DNA of 39,002 bases, from the NCBI GenBank assembly GCA_938015415.1, contig CALLPK010000067.1, positions 1 through 39,002 on the forward strand, read 5' to 3'. The translations under genes and the position numbers were made by a program. Source of the DNA: an uncultured Saprospiraceae bacterium. GTDB lineage: Bacteria; Bacteroidota; Bacteroidia; Chitinophagales; Saprospiraceae. The notes beneath the pieces were generated by a model. The model ran no database searches and was not told where the DNA came from. It saw only the letters and a list, made by a program, of their open reading frames with translations. This document shows, one piece after another, positions 1 to 7,568 of the stretch (its first letter is position 1; each line of letters starts with the position of its first letter).

Positions 1-5
1 TGCAT

Positions 6-1403
6 TCATTGTTTTGATAGAGCAAGTTTACGTGCGATTTTAGACATGCTGCCATTATATTTTTCTATCGCGAATTTGATGATTTCGCACTCAGCTTTTT
101 CCAACGAAATAATATCACCTTCACCCGTCACTAGATTAAGCACATTTTGCGAAGAATTAAGTGGCTGTATATTTTGAGGTTGAATGATTGCAGCGTCTAG
201 TTTAGGCGCTTCCACAGTCGGCATTTCATAGTCAAGTTGTGCTGCAATTTGTGGGAATTCATGGATGGTTAATTCGTCACCCTCGCACAAAACAACAGCT
301 CTGAATACTGCATTTTCTAATTGGCGGATATTGCCTGGCCAATCAAAATTACAAAGCATTTCTATGGTTTGTCTCTCTATACCTTTGATGTTCGAGCGCC
401 CTTCTTCTGCTGCAATTCTTGCAACAAAATGGCGTAGCAGTTCTGGAATATCTTCACGGCGCATACGAAGAGGAGGTACTGTTAGTGGCAGCACGCTGAG
501 ACGATAGTATAAATCTTCCCTAAAATTACCTTCACGCACTTCTTCTTCTAAGTTGCGATTGGTAGCAGAGATGAGTCTGAAATCTACTTTCACCGGTTTT
601 GATGAGCCAACAGGGTCAATTTCACCTTCTTGAATAGCACGAAGTAGTTTTACCTGCATGTCTAGGGTGAGTTCGCCAACTTCATCTAGGAACAATGTAC
701 CGCCATGAGCTTCTTGAAATTTGCCCAGGTGTTTGTCAGATGCCCCAGTAAAAGCACCTTTTTCGTGGCCAAATAGCTCACTTTCAATCAATTCTGAAGG
801 AATTGCGGCACAGTTTACCTCAATGAGCGGTTCGCTACTACGAGGACTACGGTCGTGGAGGTAGCGAGCGACGAGTTCTTTACCCGTTCCGTTAGAACCA
901 GTAACCAGTACTCTGGCTTCACTCGGTGCCACCAACTCGATGGTTTCTTTGATTTCCGTCAGCGACTTGGAGTTGCCAACCATTTCCTGTTTTTTCTTTT
1001 TGCTGACTTTTACTTTTAAAGTCTTATTATCTGTAATCAAGGAAGACTTATCCATGGCGTTACGCACGGTAATCAACATTCGGTTTAAATCGGGTGGTTT
1101 GGAGATAAAATCAAATGCTCCTTTCTTAACTGCTTCAACGGCCGTATCAATATTAGCGTGTCCGGAAATCATAATAACCGGTGTATCCGGTGCCAGCATC
1201 TGCACACGTTCAAGCGCTTCCATTCCATCCATCTTCGGCATCTTGATATCCATTACCACGACGTCATAATCTGCCTTTTTTAGCTTGACCATACAGTCAA
1301 GACCATCTACTGCTTCGTCAACGGTATATTTTTCAAATTCTAAAATATCCCTTAACGTTTTTCGAATGGCCTGTTGATCATCAACTACTAGTATTCTCGC
1401 CAT
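6..1403 (-). CDS. Sigma-54-dependent response regulator (NtrC family), short C-terminus
   Basis: Two-component response regulator that would activate sigma-54 promoters after phosphorylation. Residues 1-120 form a receiver domain with the acidic pair D8/D9 and phospho-acceptor D52 (VVVMDIKMP). A AAA+ activator domain follows at about 145-370, with Walker A GSNGTGKE and the sigma-54 contact motif GAFTGA intact. The C-terminal Fis-type helix-turn-helix begins normally (EKYNGSMSKIARKLALSKQ) but meets TGA at 6-8, about 8-12 residues before such domains usually end, so most of the recognition helix (typically LYRKL-like) is missing. Only five bases lie beyond the stop in this window. The ATG at 1403 is the natural start because the receiver begins at once. 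No partner kinase is adjacent; the NtrY-like kinase at 22288 is a possible but unproven partner. Confidence 0.9.
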   Translation of the reverse strand: MARILVVDDQQAIRKTLRDILEFEKYTVDEAVDGLDCMVKLKKADYDVVVMDIKMPKMDGMEALERVQMLAPDTPVIMISGHANIDTAVEAVKKGAFDFISKPPDLNRMLITVRNAMDKSSLITDNKTLKVKVSKKKKQEMVGNSKSLTEIKETIELVAPSEARVLVTGSNGTGKELVARYLHDRSPRSSEPLIEVNCAAIPSELIESELFGHEKGAFTGASDKHLGKFQEAHGGTLFLDEVGELTLDMQVKLLRAIQEGEIDPVGSSKPVKVDFRLISATNRNLEEEVREGNFREDLYYRLSVLPLTVPPLRMRREDIPELLRHFVARIAAEEGRSNIKGIERQTIEMLCNFDWPGNIRQLENAVFRAVVLCEGDELTIHEFPQIAAQLDYEMPTVEAPKLDAAIIQPQNIQPLNSSQNVLNLVTGEGDIISLEKAECEIIKFAIEKYNGSMSKIARKLALSKQ

Positions 1404-1761
1404 AATCCTCTCTGTGGTTTTATTTAGTTAGTAAAAGTGTTTCAAAGTAATATATAATTAAACGTAATATAATATATCATTAACGCCATTCTCGTCCTAA
1501 TGTTACTATTATATATAAGTTTGTTATACAGACTTGTTCAGCCGGATTTTTATGGCTGCAAGTGGCAAGTTTTCTCGGATATGTTGTGGAACACATTATT
1601 TTTTACTGCAATAAGTATGCTACAAAATGTAATCTGTTCCAAAACACCAAATTACACAAAAAAGCAACTAAAAAATACACATACAAATTAAAATAACTAT
1701 ATTTTAAGGATATAACCTTCGCTTTAAGACAATATTAGGAACGGGGACGGATAATTTCCAG
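1404..1761. other. AT-rich intergenic region
   Basis: 358 bases between the response-regulator start and the stop of the M20 peptidase gene, both on the minus strand. It should hold the response-regulator promoter and the end of the recR-glycosyltransferase-peptidase transcript. I see no convincing hairpin with a T-tract and no good TAnnTTTG box; TTACTTTG (about 1444-1451 on the minus strand) has one mismatch. A 63-codon plus-strand frame at 1500-1691 has no domain-like composition and is not called. Confidence 0.6.
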
Positions 1762-2949
1762 TTAATTCCCCAAAGCACGAATGGCCAGCCAGGCCATCAA
1801 TCCACTTCCTGTTTCCAGACTTTTCTCATCCACGTCAAAAGTAGAAGTGTGTACCGGGGAAGTAATTCCTCGTTTTTTATTTCCAGTGCCCAATCGATAG
1901 AAGCATCCGGAAATTTCCTGAGAATACCAGGCGAAATCTTCCGAGGTCATTCTGATAGGTAAGTCTACTACGTTTTGCTTACCCAAATATTCGATGGCAT
2001 GATCTTTTGCCTGGAGGGTCATCGGAATATTATTATCTAAAAAAGGGTATCCAACTTTTATTTCCAATTCGGCAGAACCGCCCATGCTTTTGGCCAGATT
2101 GGTGACTAATTTTTGTAATTTTCGGTGTGCCTCTTTCCGCCATTTTTCGTTCATGGTTCGGAAGGTACCCTGAAGATTTACTTCACTGGGAATGATATTG
2201 GTGGCACCACCATCGGAGTTTATTTTTCCAAAAGTTAAAACGCTTGGAATCGTGGGGTCAGACATCCGGCTGACCACTTGTTGTAAAGCCGTAATCAGGT
2301 GTGCCGTTAGTAGAATCGGATCTACACAGTTTTGTGGTAGCGCTCCGTGTCCACCTTTACCTTTTACTTTTAAAAATAATTCATCGGCAGAAGCCATATA
2401 CATGCCAGGGCAAAAACCAACCTTTCCAGCGGCGAGTGGCGGATGTACATGTTGCCCGAATATTTTTTGGGGTGCTGGATTTTTAAGTACTCCTTCTTTG
2501 ATCATAATGGAGGCTCCTCCGGGAAGCTGTTCTTCTCCCGGTTGAAAGATTAGTTTGATCGTTCCACCGAAATGCGCTTTGATATTTTCCAGAATGCGGG
2601 CGGTCCCCAGAAGGCTGCTCGTATGTACATCGTGTCCACAGGCGTGCATGATACCTGCCCGTTGAGAACGGTAGGGAACGTCGTTGGTTTCCTGAATGGG
2701 CAGTGCGTCCATATCTGCACGAAGAGCAATAATATTTTTATTATTTTTTTGACCTTTGATGATCGCCACTACTCCATTCTCGGCGCAACCGTGCTGATGT
2801 CTAATACCCATTTTTTTCAGGTGGGTAGCAATATATTTACCAGTTTTCTTTTCTTGAAAAGATAGTTCTGGGTTTTGGTGCAGATGACGGCGAATCTTTA
2901 TCAGATCTTCGTGATAAGAGGCCGCTAATTTTTGAATGGTATCGCGCAT
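1762..2949 (-). CDS. M20D-family amidohydrolase (N-acyl amino acid / hippurate hydrolase-like)
   Basis: Zinc or manganese-dependent hydrolase that removes acyl groups from N-acyl amino acids or related amides, probably cytosolic as no signal peptide is seen. Numbered from the chosen start, it has ALRADMDALP (75-84), the metal-binding HACGHDVH (102-109), the GEE acid pair (138-140), GQHVHP (165-170), the lid-domain GGHGALP (199-205), and RMTSEDFAW late in the protein. The length of 395 residues fits the M20D family. The frame extends upstream to 2985, but that ATG lies inside the glycosyltransferase gene; the ATG at 2949, 10 bases after that gene's stop, starts at the usual family N-terminus (MRDTIQKL). 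It is the last gene of the recR-glycosyltransferase-peptidase run. The exact substrate cannot be read from sequence; an auxin-conjugate hydrolase-like or peptide deacylase role is equally possible. Confidence 0.9.
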   Translation of the reverse strand: MRDTIQKLAASYHEDLIKIRRHLHQNPELSFQEKKTGKYIATHLKKMGIRHQHGCAENGVVAIIKGQKNNKNIIALRADMDALPIQETNDVPYRSQRAGIMHACGHDVHTSSLLGTARILENIKAHFGGTIKLIFQPGEEQLPGGASIMIKEGVLKNPAPQKIFGQHVHPPLAAGKVGFCPGMYMASADELFLKVKGKGGHGALPQNCVDPILLTAHLITALQQVVSRMSDPTIPSVLTFGKINSDGGATNIIPSEVNLQGTFRTMNEKWRKEAHRKLQKLVTNLAKSMGGSAELEIKVGYPFLDNNIPMTLQAKDHAIEYLGKQNVVDLPIRMTSEDFAWYSQEISGCFYRLGTGNKKRGITSPVHTSTFDVDEKSLETGSGLMAWLAIRALGN

Positions 2950-2959
2950 GGTTGTAGTT

Positions 2960-4918
2960 TTATCTGCCCAATTGGCGGAAAGCACTTATTAAAATATCTA
3001 TATCTCTGGAAATCGTATAATCTTTAGCATAAAAAAAATTGAGTCGCCGAATCGTCGGTTCGTCAATACCGGTCACTTTAAGCTCATCAACTGGCGTAAG
3101 AACGCCGGATTTTATTTTCGGTAATAGCATCTTATTTTCGGTTTGCGGATGGTAGCCTACCCAAGTTTTTTTGTTTAAAAAAATCTGAATAAGGTTTCTG
3201 AATAAACCAGCTGGATTTTTAATGATAAAAATTAAAATGGGCGATAACAAAAGACCACTAACCGTCAGCAAAATATCCAATAACCTTTTACTTCTACGGT
3301 AACGAAAATCGGCGATATTAAATTGAATATCGATGGTGTAAAGTTCACCTGCACTATTTTTTGAGCTACTGCCGATGATGCTCAAACTTTCTTTTGGGAC
3401 AATTTTATAACTAATTTTTGGTCCCAACCGAGTCATCCACTCCATAATATCCTGTGCGCTGATATTTTCGGAGCAAAAAATAATTTCGTTAATTTTATAA
3501 ATGTGTACAACTTCGTCTAACTGGACTAAAGTACTAAGATAAATTTCGGGTTGATCATCTATGCCTTCTGGTGCCACGGTACCGATAAAGTTCTTTTTTG
3601 CGCCCGATTGATGAACCAGTGTTTGTACCCGTTCGCTCTCTCCAATGGCACCGACGATTACCATATTTTGGGTCTCGACATTATCAAGTTTCAGGTTGCG
3701 ATAAAGTACAAACTGTTGCAAAAAACGCAAACTAACCGTAGACAACATCGCCCAGATGGCACCGAGGATTATCAAGATTCTGGAAGAACGATATTCTAAA
3801 TCCAGAAACCCATAAACTGCTGCCAGAATAAAAGTCCCGACCAGGAGTCCTCGGATTAATTGTTTGATATTATTTTTACGGTCATAGGCGCCACTAAAGT
3901 AGGCAGTTCCCAACCAAATCAAAATATAGAGTGGAATATTTACGAACAAAAAAGAGTTATCATAATAATCCGGTTCTTTAAAATAATAAGTAGCCCAAAA
4001 ATTTTTCAGGTAAACCAAACCAGCACCAATGACCAGGGCGTCCAATAATGGGAGGTATGCTTTTTTTATAAAATTTCCTACTAGGGTTATTCCCGCCCGA
4101 AAGTAAATAGCCAGTTTTAACATCAAAATATATAGCCATGCCCGCTCTCCCTGAAAATGTTTTCGTGCAAAAATGATCATTGCATTATAGAAAGTCTTTA
4201 CGTAATTCAGACTCCCTTTTTTGGTACTTTCTCCTTTGTAATGAATAATTCTGGTGTCCGCTAAATAATAATTTTTATAGCCTCCCTTGACGATGCGATA
4301 CGATAAATCGATGTCTTCACCGTACATAAAAAATGCTTCGTCCAGCAAGCCTATTTCATCCAGGACACTAGACCGTAACAACATAAAGGCACCAGCTAAG
4401 ACTTCTACTTCATGATTTTTATTCTCCTCTAAAAACCCAAGGTGATAGCGATTGAATGTTTTTGATTTTGGAAATAAGGTAGACAGTCCAAATGTTTTAC
4501 AAAAAGCTACGAAAGGCGATGGAAAACCTCTTTTGGACTCCGGCAGAAAGTTACCAGAACCATCGATCATTTTCACCCCCAATCCTCCAGCCTGCGGATG
4601 TTGTTCCATAAAATCAAGACAGACTTTAAAGGTATTTTCTTCGACTACCGTATCGGGATTGAGGAGGAGTATATATTTTCCCTTAGCCCGTCGAATAGCC
4701 TGATTATTAGCGACCGAAAATCCGGGATTACCAGAATTGGCAATGAGAATTACTTCCGGAAATTTTTCCCTTACCATAGATACAGAGTCATCTACTGAAT
4801 TATTATCAACTACAAAAACCTCCACCGATAGACCGATAGAAGCCCTGACAACGGACAGTAAAGCTTGTTCTAAAAAATATTTTACATTGTAGTTAACAAT
4901 GATGACGGATAACTCCAT
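2960..4918 (-). CDS. Membrane-anchored family 2 glycosyltransferase fused to a polyprenyl-phosphate sugar transferase-like tail
   Basis: A 652-residue fusion. Residues 1-230 are a GT2 (rhamnosyltransferase-like) catalytic domain with SVIIVNYN, the nucleotide-binding VVDNNS, the DxD-like LLLNPDT (84-90) and the catalytic ED of YGEDIDLSYR (199-208). Hydrophobic segments follow at about 260-282, 288-305, 322-345, 357-373 and 380-397. Residues 418-500 resemble the Rossmann-like nucleotide-binding region of polyprenyl glycosylphosphotransferases (MVIVGAIGESER). The tail has RRSKRLLDILLTVSGLLLSP (541-560), which looks like the start of a Bac_transf domain. The following part (KKTWVGYHP) is short and lacks the usual KFRSM-type catalytic stretch, so the second domain is probably not an active transferase. 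Expected role: adding a sugar to a surface polysaccharide or glycolipid at the inner membrane. It lies 8 bases after recR and 10 bases before the peptidase start, so co-transcription is likely. Confidence 0.85.
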   Translation of the reverse strand: MELSVIIVNYNVKYFLEQALLSVVRASIGLSVEVFVVDNNSVDDSVSMVREKFPEVILIANSGNPGFSVANNQAIRRAKGKYILLLNPDTVVEENTFKVCLDFMEQHPQAGGLGVKMIDGSGNFLPESKRGFPSPFVAFCKTFGLSTLFPKSKTFNRYHLGFLEENKNHEVEVLAGAFMLLRSSVLDEIGLLDEAFFMYGEDIDLSYRIVKGGYKNYYLADTRIIHYKGESTKKGSLNYVKTFYNAMIIFARKHFQGERAWLYILMLKLAIYFRAGITLVGNFIKKAYLPLLDALVIGAGLVYLKNFWATYYFKEPDYYDNSFLFVNIPLYILIWLGTAYFSGAYDRKNNIKQLIRGLLVGTFILAAVYGFLDLEYRSSRILIILGAIWAMLSTVSLRFLQQFVLYRNLKLDNVETQNMVIVGAIGESERVQTLVHQSGAKKNFIGTVAPEGIDDQPEIYLSTLVQLDEVVHIYKINEIIFCSENISAQDIMEWMTRLGPKISYKIVPKESLSIIGSSSKNSAGELYTIDIQFNIADFRYRRSKRLLDILLTVSGLLLSPILIFIIKNPAGLFRNLIQIFLNKKTWVGYHPQTENKMLLPKIKSGVLTPVDELKVTGIDEPTIRRLNFFYAKDYTISRDIDILISAFRQLGR

Positions 4919-4926
4919 TGGGGTGG

Positions 4927-5541
4927 TTATTTATCCGCATTTTGGTAAGGTAAACGGGTGGCGATAGATCTTCCCAAGGTCAGTTCGTCCGCGTATTCGA
5001 GTTCACCACCAAAAGAAATACCACGGGCAATCGTACTGATCTTTACACCAGAATCTTTAATTTTTTTAGAAATATAAAAAATAGTGGTATCTCCTTCAAT
5101 CGTAGGACTAATGGCCATGATCACCTCTTTTACTTTTTTATCAAACACTCTTTTTTCCAAAGAGTCAATATTTAAGTCATCAGGTCCAACCCCTTCAATT
5201 GGTGAAATTACGCCACCTAACACGTGATAAACTCCATTAAACTGGCCAGTAGCTTCAATGGCCATTACATCTCGAATGGTCTCAACAATACAGACGATTT
5301 GACTGTTTCGTTTAGGGCTCGTGCAAATAGCACATATTTCGGTATCTGCCACGTTATGACAAATACTGCAATGTTTGATATTACGTCGCATTTTAACAAT
5401 CGCCTCAGAAAATTGCTCACTTGCCTGAGCAGGTTGATCCATTAGATGCAATACCAGCCTTAATGCGGTCTTTTTCCCAATTCCTGGTAAGGTAGCAAAG
5501 GCCATAACGGCCTCTTCAATCAATGTAGAAGAAAAATTCAT
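4927..5541 (-). CDS. recR: Recombination mediator protein RecR
   Basis: Loads RecA at gaps together with RecO (RecF pathway of recombinational repair). The 204-residue length matches the family. It has an N-terminal helix-hairpin-helix (LPGIGKKTALRL, 18-29), a four-cysteine zinc finger (CSIC at 58-61 and CAIC at 70-73), a Toprim domain from about residue 81 (VCIVETIRDVMAIE) and the conserved end GGELEYADELTLGRSIATR. The ATG at 5541 gives the standard N-terminus. It is first in the minus-strand run that continues into the glycosyltransferase and M20 peptidase, and it is divergent from the pyruvate dehydrogenase E2 gene across 104 AT-rich bases that must hold both promoters. Confidence 0.97.
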   Translation of the reverse strand: MNFSSTLIEEAVMAFATLPGIGKKTALRLVLHLMDQPAQASEQFSEAIVKMRRNIKHCSICHNVADTEICAICTSPKRNSQIVCIVETIRDVMAIEATGQFNGVYHVLGGVISPIEGVGPDDLNIDSLEKRVFDKKVKEVIMAISPTIEGDTTIFYISKKIKDSGVKISTIARGISFGGELEYADELTLGRSIATRLPYQNADK

Positions 5542-5645
5542 GTGTTTAATATAAATACAAAAGCGAATAATCGTAAAAATAGATTAAATTATGCATTTTT
5601 GCATTCTGTAAATAAATTATATTAAAAGAACAAAAATTGTAGATC

Positions 5646-6944
5646 ATGGCGGAAGTAATTCGAATGCCCAGAATGAGTGACACAATGGAAGAAGGTGTTA
5701 TTGTCGGATGGCTAAAAAAAGTAGGCGATAGTTTAGAGCCCGGGGACGTATTAGCAGAAGTAGAAACGGATAAAGCAACTATGGAATTAGAGTCTTTCCA
5801 GGAGGGGATTCTTTTATACATTGGGGTTGAAGAGGGTCCGGTACCCGTAAATGGTATTCTAGCTGTAATCGGAGAAGAAGGAGAAGATTATAAAGAGGCG
5901 CTTGCTGCGGCTGAAGGTAGCGAAGGTGCCAGCAGTACCGAATCCAAAGAAGCAGCTAGTGAAAGCAAAGAGGCAACTAAAACTGCTGCACCTGAAGTAG
6001 CCGTCGCTACTGAGCAACCTGCCGCTACTAATGATAATAGCCGAGTAAAAGCTTCTCCACTCGCTAAGAAAATTGCCCAGGATTCTGGCTTGGATCTGGC
6101 GACCATCAATGGTAGTGGAGATAATGGTCGAATTGTAAAGAAAGATGTAGAAGCTTATTTAAAGCAACCCTCTACACCGAGCGCACCAGCTACGCCGGCA
6201 GCTAAACCTACAGAAGAAGCCAAAGGTCCTGCAGTTGCGCCTTTCACATTCGGTGGTAACGGGCAAGCAGCAGAGGAGGTACCCGTCAGTCAAATGCGGA
6301 AGGTGATTGCCAGAAGACTAGGCGAGAGTAAATTTTCGGCTCCACATTTCTATCTCACGATTGAAGTTGAGATGTCTAAAGCAATGGCTACCCGAAAGCA
6401 GTTAAATGAGATTGCACCTACCAGAATTTCTTATAATGACCTTGTGGTCAAATCCTGTGCAGTAGCGCTGCGTCAGCATCCTGCGATAAATAGTTCGTGG
6501 CTGGGTGATAAAATAAGAATCAATAAAGAGATCAACGTAGGTGTAGCCGTTGCGGTACCCGACGGTTTATTGGTCCCCGTTATCCGACATGCAGATATGA
6601 AGTCGCTTTCACAAATTAACGTAGAAGTAAAAGAACTCGCCGGCAAAGCCAAAGAAAAGCGCTTACAGCCGGATCAGATGCAAGGAAATACTTTTACGAT
6701 CTCTAATTTGGGAATGTTTGACATTGATGAGTTTACAGCTATTATCAATCCACCAGATGCTTGTATTCTGGCCGTAGGTTCGATTGCTGAAAAACCGATT
6801 GTCAAAGATGGTGAATTAGCTGTTGGTAATATTATGAAACTAACTTTAAGCTGTGACCACCGAGTGGTAGACGGTGCCTCCGGTGCCAGATTCTTACAAA
6901 CCGTAAAATCGATGCTGGAAGATCCAATTCGATTATTAGTTTGA
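5646..6944 (+). CDS. pdhC: Pyruvate dehydrogenase complex E2, dihydrolipoamide acetyltransferase
   Basis: Transfers the acetyl group from lipoamide to CoA, giving acetyl-CoA, and forms the core of the cytosolic 2-oxo acid dehydrogenase complex. One lipoyl domain sits at 1-80 with the lipoylated lysine K43 in EVETDKATMELE. An Ala/Glu/Lys-rich swinging linker follows (about 85-128), then the peripheral subunit-binding domain (about 131-175, ASPLAKKIA through GRIVKKDVEAYL), a second Ala/Pro linker, and the catalytic acyltransferase domain ending in SCDHRVVDG (His405, Asp409). The 432-residue length is normal for a single-lipoyl E2. The pyruvate assignment rests on resemblance to Bacteroidota and alpha-proteobacterial PdhC; a branched-chain or 2-oxoglutarate E2 is less likely. 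E1 and E3 are not in the window. A strong terminator follows 27 bases after the stop. Confidence 0.93.
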   Translation: MAEVIRMPRMSDTMEEGVIVGWLKKVGDSLEPGDVLAEVETDKATMELESFQEGILLYIGVEEGPVPVNGILAVIGEEGEDYKEALAAAEGSEGASSTESKEAASESKEATKTAAPEVAVATEQPAATNDNSRVKASPLAKKIAQDSGLDLATINGSGDNGRIVKKDVEAYLKQPSTPSAPATPAAKPTEEAKGPAVAPFTFGGNGQAAEEVPVSQMRKVIARRLGESKFSAPHFYLTIEVEMSKAMATRKQLNEIAPTRISYNDLVVKSCAVALRQHPAINSSWLGDKIRINKEINVGVAVAVPDGLLVPVIRHADMKSLSQINVEVKELAGKAKEKRLQPDQMQGNTFTISNLGMFDIDEFTAIINPPDACILAVGSIAEKPIVKDGELAVGNIMKLTLSCDHRVVDGASGARFLQTVKSMLEDPIRLLV

Positions 6945-6971
6945 TGAATGAAAATAAAAGTAAATTTTATC

Positions 6972-7005
6972 AAAAGCCAGTAACAAACATTGTTGCTGGC
7001 TTTTT
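6972..7005 (+). terminator. Rho-independent terminator after pdhC
   Basis: The arms AAAAGCCAGTAACAA (6972-6986) and TTGTTGCTGGCTTTT (6990-7004) form a 15-pair stem with one G-T wobble and a three-base loop. The right arm runs into a five-T tract. The ATG of the next gene is only 13 bases further on, so that gene must start its own transcript here or depend on readthrough. Confidence 0.85.
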
Positions 7006-7017
7006 GGTTATAGAAAT

Positions 7018-7395
7018 ATGAAAAAGCAAAAAAGTAAAAAAACACTGGTAATCGGTGCTTCTGAAAACCCGTCCCGTTATTCATATAGAGCGATTAACAG
7101 ACTTAGAAATAGTGGTCACGAGGTAGTGGCGATTGGTAGAAGGGTTGGTCAGGTGAATGACGTAACAATTCAAACGGGTTTACCCGATTTAGAGGCTATT
7201 GATACGGTAACGATGTACGTCAATCCTAAAATTCAGCAAGAAGAATACGAATCGTATATTTTATCTTTAAAGCCTGAGCGAATTATTTTTAATCCCGGAA
7301 CTGAGAATCCAGCGTTTATTCAGCAAGCTAAGAAAGAGGGTATCCTTACAGAAGTTGCCTGCACTTTAGTGATGTTGAGTATTGATGAATATTAG
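7018..7395 (+). CDS. Small CoA-binding domain protein (CoA_binding_2)
   Basis: A 125-residue single-domain Rossmann-like protein. It has VIGASENPSRYSYRAINRL near the N-terminus (the family's nucleotide-binding turn), a central DTVTMYVNP strand, and the conserved IIFNPGTENP and EVACTLVML near the C-terminus. Such proteins bind CoA or a related nucleotide, but their physiological role is generally unknown. The start at 7018 follows directly on the pdhC terminator; the Lys-rich first residues (MKKQKSKK) precede the first beta strand. A role tied to acetyl-CoA through its neighbour pdhC is conceivable but unsupported, since a terminator separates them. Confidence 0.85.
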   Translation: MKKQKSKKTLVIGASENPSRYSYRAINRLRNSGHEVVAIGRRVGQVNDVTIQTGLPDLEAIDTVTMYVNPKIQQEEYESYILSLKPERIIFNPGTENPAFIQQAKKEGILTEVACTLVMLSIDEY

Positions 7396-7509
7396 GAATG
7401 GAGGAAGCAATTGCTTTAATCTGAGAAAAGGGTTTGTATAGGATTTTAATATGATTGAGTAAAATTGATCAATTTGGTATGATCACGAACGATTGGATAT
7501 ATATAAGAA

Positions 7510-7537
7510 AAGGGACGTAATTTACATTACGTCCCTT
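7510..7537. terminator. Bidirectional terminator between convergent genes
   Basis: AAGGGACGTAAT (7510-7521) and ATTACGTCCCTT (7526-7537) form a perfect 12-pair stem with a four-base loop (TTAC). The flanks are T-rich on both strands. It lies between the CoA-binding gene (plus) and the OmpA-family gene (minus, stop at 7569) and probably ends both transcripts. Confidence 0.8.
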
Positions 7538-7568
7538 CTTCTATATCTTAAAAGTGAATAACTAAATC

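Noticed and set aside
1500-1691. 63-codon plus-strand frame in the first long intergenic region
   Set aside because: No start context, no domain-like composition, and AT-rich surroundings; consistent with chance.
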